In this document: one piece after another, positions 58,090-64,000 of the stretch
Layout: each line of letters starts with the position of its first letter
How positions within the stretch are numbered: the first letter of the stretch is position 1
Source of the DNA: Opisthocomus hoazin
Taxonomy: Eukaryota > Chordata > Aves > Opisthocomiformes > Opisthocomidae
Assembly: GCF_030867145.1 (NCBI RefSeq)
Contig: NC_134442.1
Coordinates: 7,703,001-7,767,000, forward strand
Length of the DNA: 64,000 nucleotides
Direction: 5' to 3'
Program-made: the position numbers and the translations under genes
Notes under the pieces: model-generated
What the model saw: only the letters and a program-made list of their open reading frames with translations
Told to the model about the DNA's origin: nothing
Database searches by the model: none

Positions 58090-58780
58090 CCGGTTTTGGA
58101 GTGGACCTGCTGGAGAGCAGCTCTGCGGAGAGGGACCTGGGTGTCCTGGTGGACGACAGGGTGACCATGAGCCAGCAGCGTGCCCTGGCTGCCAAGAAAG
58201 CCAATGGGATCCTGGGGTGCATCAGGAAGAGTGTGGCCAGCAGGACGAGGGAGGTTCTCCTTCCCCTCTACACTGCCCTGGTGAGGCCTCATCTGGAGTC
58301 CTGTGTCCAGTGCTGGGCTCCCCAGTTCAAGAAAGATGAAGAGCTACTGGAGAGAGTCCAGCGGAGGGCTACAAGGATGGTGAGGGGACTGGAGCATCTC
58401 TCCTACGAGGAGAGGCTGAGGGAGCTGGGCTTGTTCAGCCTGAAGAAGAGAAGGCTGCGAGGGGACCTTATAAATGCCTACAAATATCTGAAGGGTGGGT
58501 GTCAGGACGATGGGGCCAGACTCTTTTCAGTGGTGCCCAGCGACAGGACAAGGGGCAATGGGCACAAACTGAGGCACAGGAAGTTCCGTCTGAACATGAG
58601 GAAGAACTTCTTCCCTCTGAGGGTGACGGAGCCCAGGAACAGGCTGCCCAGGGAGGCTGTGGAGTCTCCTTCTCTGGAGATATTCAAGACCCGCCTGGAC
58701 AAGGTCCTGTGCAGCCTGCTGTAGGTGACCCTGCTTGGGCAGGGGGGGTTGGGCTAGATGACCCACAGATGGACTAGATG
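58090..58780 (+). mobile_element. CR1: CR1 LINE, RT C-terminus and 3' UTR
   Basis: Young-looking CR1 with a frame open from about 58038 to 58724: [100 protein letters not shown], and [20 protein letters not shown]. Palm motifs are missing, so it is 5'-truncated and dead. Its 3' end is displaced: it breaks at about 58780 and resumes at 59156. Confidence 0.93.
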
Positions 58781-58784
58781 ACTC

Positions 58785-59005
58785 CCTCTTGATGCACCTG
58801 AGGTTCCCATTAGCCTTCTTGGCAACCAGGGCATGATGACTGGCTCATGGTCAACCTGTCGTCCACCAGGACACCCAGCTCCCTCTCCACAGAGCCGCAC
58901 TCCAGCAGGTCCACCCCAAGCCTGTACTGGTTCCTGGGGTTGTTCCTCCCTAGGTGCAGGACCCTACACTTGCCGGTGCTTAACGTCATCAGGTTCCTCT
59001 CTCTG
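58785..59005 (-). mobile_element. CR1: CR1 fragment, opposite orientation, inside the previous CR1
   Basis: Minus-strand text [20 protein letters not shown] followed by [20 protein letters not shown] and TMSQ. It lies between the two parts of the + strand CR1. TAGATGAC occurs at both edges (58773-58780 and 59167-59174), which could be the target duplication of a composite insert. Confidence 0.75.
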
Positions 59006-59039
59006 GTCGGTTGACTCTTGGCCGCCACCTGCCCACCAC

Positions 59040-59155
59040 GCCTCTCTCTCACTCCATCTCCTTCTTCGCTCGCCTTGGTGTCTGCAGGGTTGTTTCATTC
59101 TTCTCTCTTACAGCTGCTGCCCACTCTCTTTTGTCTTGTTTCCAATAGGTTATCA
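59040..59155 (+). mobile_element. ERVL-type internal 3' fragment
   Basis: CTTGGTGTCTGCAGGGTTGT, then TTCTCTCTTACAGCTGCTGC and GGTTATCAGAAGAGG resemble the internal segment also seen at 9440-9800. Short and non-coding. Confidence 0.45.
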
Positions 59156-59252
59156 GAAGAGGTTATTAGATGACCCACAGAGGTCCCTTCCAACCCCTGC
59201 AATTCTGTGATATTCTGAGATATTCTGAGATATTCTGAGATATTCTGAGATA
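59156..59252 (+). mobile_element. CR1: CR1 3' terminus with 10-bp tail repeats
   Basis: TAGATGACCCACAGAGGTCC then CTTCCAACCCCTGCAATTCTG and four ~10-base ATATTCTGAG units (to about 59250). CR1 tails are normally 8-base ATTCTRTG units, as at 63545-63570; this one has a 10-base variant. Confidence 0.75.
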
Positions 59253-59379
59253 GGTCTCATGATGACACCAGCTAACTCCGACAACACCTCTCTGCCCCTT
59301 CCCACTCCAAAAGCCTTCTCCACATCCCACGCTTCCAGGGGAGTGCAAACAGCAAACACCTCTCAAGTCCTCAGGGTCT

Positions 59380-60262
59380 GTTCAGAAGAAGCAGAAATGA
59401 TTTCTTCCTCCAGGGCCAAGACTCCGGTGGGATCTCTCTGCGGCTCTCAGCTTTCCTGAGCATTTTTTCAGCATCTGCCTCCCTGCAACCTTTCTGGTCT
59501 TCAGGTTGTGGATGAGGGGATGGTGCAGGAGAGTGAGGACGGTGTGGAAACAGAGTTTTGTCATACTGTCTCAGGAAGAGTGTTCTAGGCATCAAACCAA
59601 CAGGAATGAGGGTGTCATAGAAAGCAGTGCCACCAGTGAGGTGAGAGGAGCAGCTGCAGAAGGCCTTCTGCCTGCCCACAGAAATTTGATGCCCATGCAG
59701 GATAACCATGTGAACAGGAAGAAGGATGAGCTCTAAAGCGCAGGGTAGGAAAGGAAAGAGTGTGAGTGTCACGGTGTCATGGCGTGAGAGCTCCAGCAAT
59801 GGGGTGAAATGACAGAAGAAGTGGTCTGCTCCACTGGGGCCACAGAACTGAGACAAGACCTAAACCACCACTGTAGATGACAGAAATCCCCCTAGCTAAA
59901 GCGCAGCTGCCCTCTGGAGACAGATGTCCCCGTTCTCAGCCCTCGCTGAGGGCGTGGGGTGGCACGCAGCCTACTACTGGTTGGAGGATGTGGTCACCAG
60001 TAAATGCTCTGTGCAAGCAATAGGTGCAGGAAACAGTAGTAACACTGTGATGAGCAGAGATGGTGCTGTCCCCAGCCGCAAATCTGGCCTTCAGCTGGGG
60101 CAGAATGCTGGATCTACAGGTCTCCAGAGAGAACAAATGCCCTGAGAAGCAGCCCGTGGGGATGTGCAGATGCTGCTTTGCCACCACCTGCCCAGTGACG
60201 AGGGTTTTCCCAAGCACGGATGCAATGCAGGGCATGAGAGAGAAGAGGAAGAGATTTGTCTG
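59380..60262 (-). pseudogene. degenerate class II olfactory receptor, non-family-14
   Basis: Pieces of one OR are recognisable on the minus strand in order: TM1-like VLGKTLVTGQVVAKQHLHIP (with VGNTL changed), a mutated PMYFFL (PTGCFSG), HLFSLETCRSSILPQLKARF (TM2), then damaged TM3; next FCGPSGADHFFCHFTPLLEL in loop 2, TM5, SVGRQKAFCSCSSHL (usually KAFSTCSSHL), TAFYDTLIP (TM6), and in another frame HPLIHNLKTRK (TM7, usually NPLIYTLRT). The CGPS-DHFFCD-PLL signature points to the OR6/OR10/OR11 group rather than family 14. DRY is not identifiable, and at least two frameshifts and stops are present. It is a clear pseudogene. A second relic of the same kind is at 63575-63960. Confidence 0.8.
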
Positions 60263-60269
60263 ACATTCC

Positions 60270-60680
60270 CTACCCCTAGACCTTCATGACTCCCCATTGC
60301 CCCTTTTCCATGGAAGGTTCTAGGTCCAGCTTTTCCACTCTGACACGGCAGGGAACCTGTGAGCAAGAACACTGGAGCATTTTTAGTTGCTTGGGGATCA
60401 GACAGACAGGTCACTGCAAGTACATTCGTTTTGTTTAATTAAAGATAGAATTTAGCTCCTCGTTCACACAGTCTCTGGGTCAGAGCAGCGAGGCAGAAAA
60501 TAAAGCAGAAGTGAGGTGACCACTTTTCTTTGTGGGCAGTGTTATCACAGGCAGAAAAAGCAGCAAAAGAAAAATCCCAGCCAACAACGACGACAACAAA
60601 AGCAGCCAAATAAAGGCAGGCTGGGCCTGTAAGGAGTTGCGTTACTCGTCACACGTGGAAGGCACTCTGTACCTTCTGGA
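60270..60680. other. short intergenic, nothing recognised
   Basis: No repeat or frame identified. Confidence 0.3.
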
Positions 60681-60682
60681 AA

Positions 60683-60925
60683 TCATTCACTCACCAGTTC
60701 CCACGCTGCACTCCTGAGCTCCGGGTTCCTCACGCTGGAAATGAGGGGGTTCACTGCTGGAGGCACCACCGAGTACAGCCCAGTCACCACTAGGTTCAGG
60801 GATGGCAAGGAGATGGAGGGGGCTTCAGATATATAGATATGGTGGTGCTCAAAAACAGAGAGACCACAGCCAAGTGAGAGAGGCACGTGGGAAAGATTAC
60901 GTGCCCTTCCTCTTCAGAGGGGGTT
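60683..60925 (-). pseudogene. family 14-like olfactory receptor, 3' fragment
   Basis: Only TM6 to the C-terminus remains: on the minus strand a decayed RTPSEEEGHVIFPTCLSHLA (from RIPSEQGRHKAFSTCLPHLA), VSLF, then SEAPSISLPSLNLVVTGLYS and VVPPAVNPLISSVRNPEL. A frameshift lies between the TM6 start and the later part. The 5' five sevenths of the gene are absent; the homology stops exactly where a plus-strand CR1 starts (about 60926). Confidence 0.85.
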
Positions 60926-62455
60926 CTGGATCAGGACAGACTGGATCGATGGGCTGAGGTCAACTGTATGAGGTTCAACAAGGCCAAGGGCCACATCCTA
61001 CACTTTGGGCATAACAACCCTACGCAACGCTCCAGGCTTGGGGTGGGGTGGCTGGAGAGCTGCCCAGCAGAAAAGCATCTGGGGGTATTGGTGGACATCT
61101 GGCTGGACATGAGCCAGCAGTGTGCCCAGGTGGCCAAGAAGGCCAACGGCATCCTGGCTTGGATCAGGAATGGTGTGGCCGTCCTGCCTTGGATCAGGAA
61201 TGGAGTGGTCATCCTGGCTTGGATCAGGAATGGAGTGGCCATCCTGGCTTGGATCAGGAATGGTGTGGCCGTCCTGGCTTGGATCAGGAATGGAGTGGCC
61301 ATCCTGGCTTGGATCAGGAATGGAGTGGCCATCCTGGCTTGGATCAGGAATGGTGTGGCCATCCTGCCTTGGATCAGGAATGGTGTGGCCATCCTGGCTT
61401 GGATCAGGAATGGAGTGGCCATCCTGCCTTGGATCAGGAATGGTGTGGTCATCCTGGCTTGGATCAGGAATGGTGTGGTCATCCTGGCTTGGATCAGGAA
61501 TGGTGTGGCCATCCTGGCTTGGATCAGGAATGGAGTGGCCATCCTGGCTTGGATCAGGAATGGAGTGGCCATCCTGCCTTGGATCAGGAATGGAGTGGCC
61601 ATCCTGGCTTGGATCAGGAATGGTGTGGCCATCCTGGCTTGGATCAGGAATGGAGTGGCCATCCTGGCTTGGATCAGGAATGGAGTGGCCGTCCTGCCTT
61701 GGATCAGGAATGGAGTGGCCATCCTGGCTTGGATCAGGAATGGTGTGGCCATCCTGCCTTGGATCAGGAATGGTGTGGCCATCCTGGCTTGGATCAGGAA
61801 TGGTGTGGCCATCCTGCCTTGGATCAGGAATGGTGTGGCCATCCTGCCTTGGATCAGGAATGGTGTGGCCATCCTGGCTTGGATCAGGAATGGTGTGGCC
61901 AGCAGGAGCAGGGAGGGGATCGTGCCCCTGTGCTCGGCACAGGTGAGGTTGCACCTCGAGTGCTGTGTGCAGTTTTGGGATCCTCGGCGTAAGAAAGACA
62001 TCGAGGTGCTGGAGCGTGTCCAGAGAAGAGCAAAGAGGCTGGTGAGGGGCCTAGAGCACAAGTCTTACAAGGAGCGACTGAGAGAGCCGGGGCTGTTTAG
62101 TGTGAAGAAGAGGAGGCTGAGGGGAGACCTTCTTGCTCTCTACAACTACCTGAAAGGAGGTTGTAGTGAGGCAGGTGGTGGTCTCTTCTCCCAAGTGATA
62201 GGACAATAGGCAATGGCCTCCAGTTGCATCGGGGGAGGTGCAGATTGAATATTAGGAAAAAATTTCTTTACTGGAAGAGTGGTCAGGCATTGGAACAGGC
62301 TGCCCAGGGCGGTGGTGGAGTCACCATGCCTGGAGGGGTTACAAAAACCGTGTAGCTGTGGCACTTTGGGACATGGTTTAGTAGGCCTGGTTGTGTTGGG
62401 TTGACTTGATGATCTTAGGGGTGTTTCCCACCCTGAATGATTCCATGATTCCATG
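60926..62455 (+). mobile_element. CR1: CR1 LINE, 3' part with internal minisatellite
   Basis: RLDRWAEVNCMRFNKAKGHI and LHFGHNN begin the CR1 text, then [40 protein letters not shown], a 750-bp tandem array, then [40 protein letters not shown] and [20 protein letters not shown]. The 3' UTR runs to about 62434 and ends with two ATTCCATG units. Same subfamily as 39830-41268. The frame stays open for 440 codons only because the array unit is a multiple of three; with no palm domain it cannot be a working transposase. Confidence 0.93.
61151..61900 (+). repeat. 30-bp minisatellite, 25 copies, inside CR1
   Basis: Unit ATCCTGGCTTGGATCAGGAA plus TGGTGTGGCC, repeated exactly 25 times with no indels (750 bp). 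Variation is confined to four positions: first base A or G, GGCTT or GCCTT, TGGTG or TGGAG, and GCC or GTC. The unit encodes ten residues (I/V-L-A/P-W-I-R-N-G-V-A/V), which are present once in normal CR1 RT tails ([16 protein letters not shown]). GCCTT variants are units 2, 8, 10, 15, 19, 21, 23 and 24. Confidence 0.98.
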
Positions 62456-62499
62456 CTTCTTTTCCCTACGTTATGAGTTCTGTCATCCCTGTCCTTCAC

Positions 62500-62678
62500 A
62501 TGGCTGGAGACAGCGGCAGCAGGACTGGCTGTGTGACCTTCCCTGGTGAGGCTGACCAGGCTGTAATTCTCCCAGTCCTCCTTCCTGCCCTTTTTCAACA
62601 CCGGTGTCACCTCTGCATTTTCCAAGTCCCCAGGAACCTCTGTGATGGCTCTGGCCTTTTCAAGATGTTTGACAGACA
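62500..62678 (-). mobile_element. CR1: inverted CR1 fragment, directly before a + CR1
   Basis: Minus-strand text: LEKARAITEVPGDLENAEVT, PVLKKGRKEDWENYSLVSLT, the RT segment that precedes motif A. It abuts the + CR1 starting at 62681 with GADDTKLGG-type sequence, i.e. further downstream in the same ORF. Confidence 0.8.
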
Positions 62679-62680
62679 TG

Positions 62681-63570
62681 TGCTGACGACACCAAACTGG
62701 GAGGTGTGGTAGATACACCAGAAGGCTGTGCTGCCATTCAGCGTGACCTGGATAGGCTGGAAAGCTGGGCAGAGAGGAACCTGATGAGGTGCAACAAGGG
62801 CAAGTGCAGGGTCCTGCACCTGGGGAGGAACAACCTCATGCACCAGTACAGGCTTGGGGTGGACCTGCTGGAGAGCAGCTCTGCGGAGAGGGACCTGGGT
62901 GTCCTGGTGGACGACAGGTTAACTATGAGCCAGCAGTGTGCCCTGGCTGCCAAGAAAGCCAATGGGTTCCTGGGGTGCATCAAGAAGAGTGTGGCCAGCA
63001 GGACGAGGGAGGTTCTCCTTCCCCTCTACACTGCCCTGGTGAGGCCTCATCTGGAGTACTCTGTCCAGTTCTGGGCTCCCCAGTTCAAGAAGGATGAAGA
63101 GCTACTGGAGAGAGTCCAGTGGAGGGCTACAAGGATGGTGAGGGGACTGGAGCATCTCCAATACGAGGAGAGGTTGAGGGAACTGGGCTTGTTCAGCCTG
63201 AAGAAGAGAAGGCTGAGAGGGGACCTTATAAATGCCTACAAATATCTGCAGGGTGGGTGTCAGGAGGATGGGGCCAAGCTCTTTTCAGTGGTGCCCAGCG
63301 ACAGGACAAGGGGCAATGGGCACAAACTGAGGCACAGGAAGTTCCGTCCGAACATGAGGAAGAACTTCTTCCCTCTGAGGGTGACGGAGCACTGGAACAG
63401 GCTGCCCAGGGAGGTGGTGGAGTCTCCTTCTCTGGAGATACTCAAGACCCGCCTGGACAAGGTCCTGTGCAGCCTGCTGTAGGTGACCCTGCTTGGGCAG
63501 GGGGGTTGGACTAGATGACCCACAGAGGTCCCTTCCAACCCCTACTATTCTGTGATTCTGTGATTCTGTG
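62681..63570 (+). mobile_element. CR1: CR1 LINE, RT C-terminal part to 3' end
   Basis: Starts at the catalytic [15 protein letters not shown] box and continues [100 protein letters not shown] and [20 protein letters not shown]. The stop at 63482 is followed by the 3' UTR and three ATTCTGTG tail units (63548-63571). Very similar to 58090-58780. Confidence 0.95.
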
Positions 63571-63574
63571 ACAG

Positions 63575-63960
63575 AGGTCTCACAACGACACTAGCCAGCC
63601 TTCTCAACATCTCTGATACCAAAAGCCTTCTCAATATCCCTGACACCAGAAGCTTTCTACATATGCCAGACCTTCCGAGGAGTGCCCAGGACACAACACA
63701 AGCTTGTCCATGTCCTGGGGGCCTGTTCAGAAGAGAACCAGAAGTGATTTCTTCATACGGGCCCAGAACTGTAACGAACTGTCTGTGCACTTCATGGATT
63801 TCCCGAATTATTTCAGTGGTTCCTGCCCAAAAACTTTCCGGTCGTGAGGCCATGGATGAGAAGACTGAGTATGGGCAAGCACGGTGCAGAAAAGGGGCCT
63901 TCTCTGGTGGAGGCTGTAATTCTTTGCCACAAGAATTATGCAAGAGGTGCATTAAACTAT
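63575..63960 (-). pseudogene. second relic of the non-family-14 olfactory receptor region
   Basis: Homologous to 59253-59520: the minus strand CACCGTGCTTGCCCATACTC and GACCGGAAAG parallels CACCGTCCTCACTCTCCTGC and GACCAGAAAG of the TM7/C-terminal part at 59380-60262. Then GGCCCGTATGAAGAAATCAC parallels the 59400s. Only the 3' end of the OR would be included, and it runs towards the window edge. No frame survives. Confidence 0.55.
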
Positions 63961-64000
63961 AGTTTGAATCACAGAGCAGGAGCAAACAAACAAAACTCAC

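Noticed and set aside
61151-61900. Regular 30-bp repeats resembling a CRISPR array
   Set aside because: No unique spacers; units are contiguous and encode a CR1 RT segment in a vertebrate genome.
60887-62209. Long open frames (440, 376, 318, 314 and 274 codons) over the tandem array on both strands
   Set aside because: The 30-bp unit is a multiple of three and lacks stops in several frames, so all stay open. The flanks are CR1, not a gene.

Overview
The window looks like bird genomic DNA. It carries several single-coding-exon olfactory receptor (OR) genes of the avian-expanded family 14 type (gamma-c clade), many 5'-truncated CR1 LINE copies with the typical CR1 3' end, and avian ERV long terminal repeats (LTRs). 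The species cannot be read from the sequence. No tRNA, rRNA, operon or CRISPR structure is present. Perhaps 5 kb of the 64 kb is OR-coding or OR-derived; most of the rest is repeat or duplicated gene flank.

OR content, left to right: OR-1 (minus, 5240-6199, intact); OR-2 (minus, 17604-18539, pseudogene with one in-frame stop and no ATG); OR-3 (minus, 33299-34234, full-length frame lacking its start codon); OR-4 (plus, 44414-45340, open, but DRY is changed to DHY and the C-terminus is short); OR-5 (plus, 54257-55192, intact). Three relics follow: a frameshifted class II OR of another subfamily (59380-60262, minus), a 3' fragment of a family-14 OR (60683-60925, minus), and a second relic like the first at the right edge (about 63575-63960, minus).

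Each of the five main ORs sits in a duplicated unit. About 0.8-2.3 kb upstream of the coding exon is a conserved GC-rich block of about 300-400 bp, read as promoter plus 5' exon, ending at a candidate splice donor. A pyrimidine-rich acceptor lies just before the coding exon. OR-2, OR-3, OR-4 and OR-5 also share a 3' UTR with a poly(A) signal or its decayed form about 210 bp after the stop. The OR-2 and OR-4 units are inverted copies sharing several kilobases of flank and an Arg-to-His change in the DRY motif. OR-3 and OR-5 are almost identical over the middle of the gene.

Repeat content: CR1 at 7131-7400, 11741-12855, 31300-31965, 39830-41268, 58090-58780, 60926-62455 and 62681-63570, with older endonuclease or linker fragments at 2290-3030, 9920-10740, 21905-22210, 29650-29930 and 38219-39230. 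LTRs lie at 16653-17547, 20755-21166, 27030-27511, 30012-30620, 32170-32490, about 50075-50300 and about 50583-51140. A low-copy block recurs at 1, 13.3, 24.3, 48.07 and 51.3 kb. One CR1 copy has expanded a 30-bp segment of its reverse-transcriptase tail into 25 exact-length tandem copies (61151-61900).
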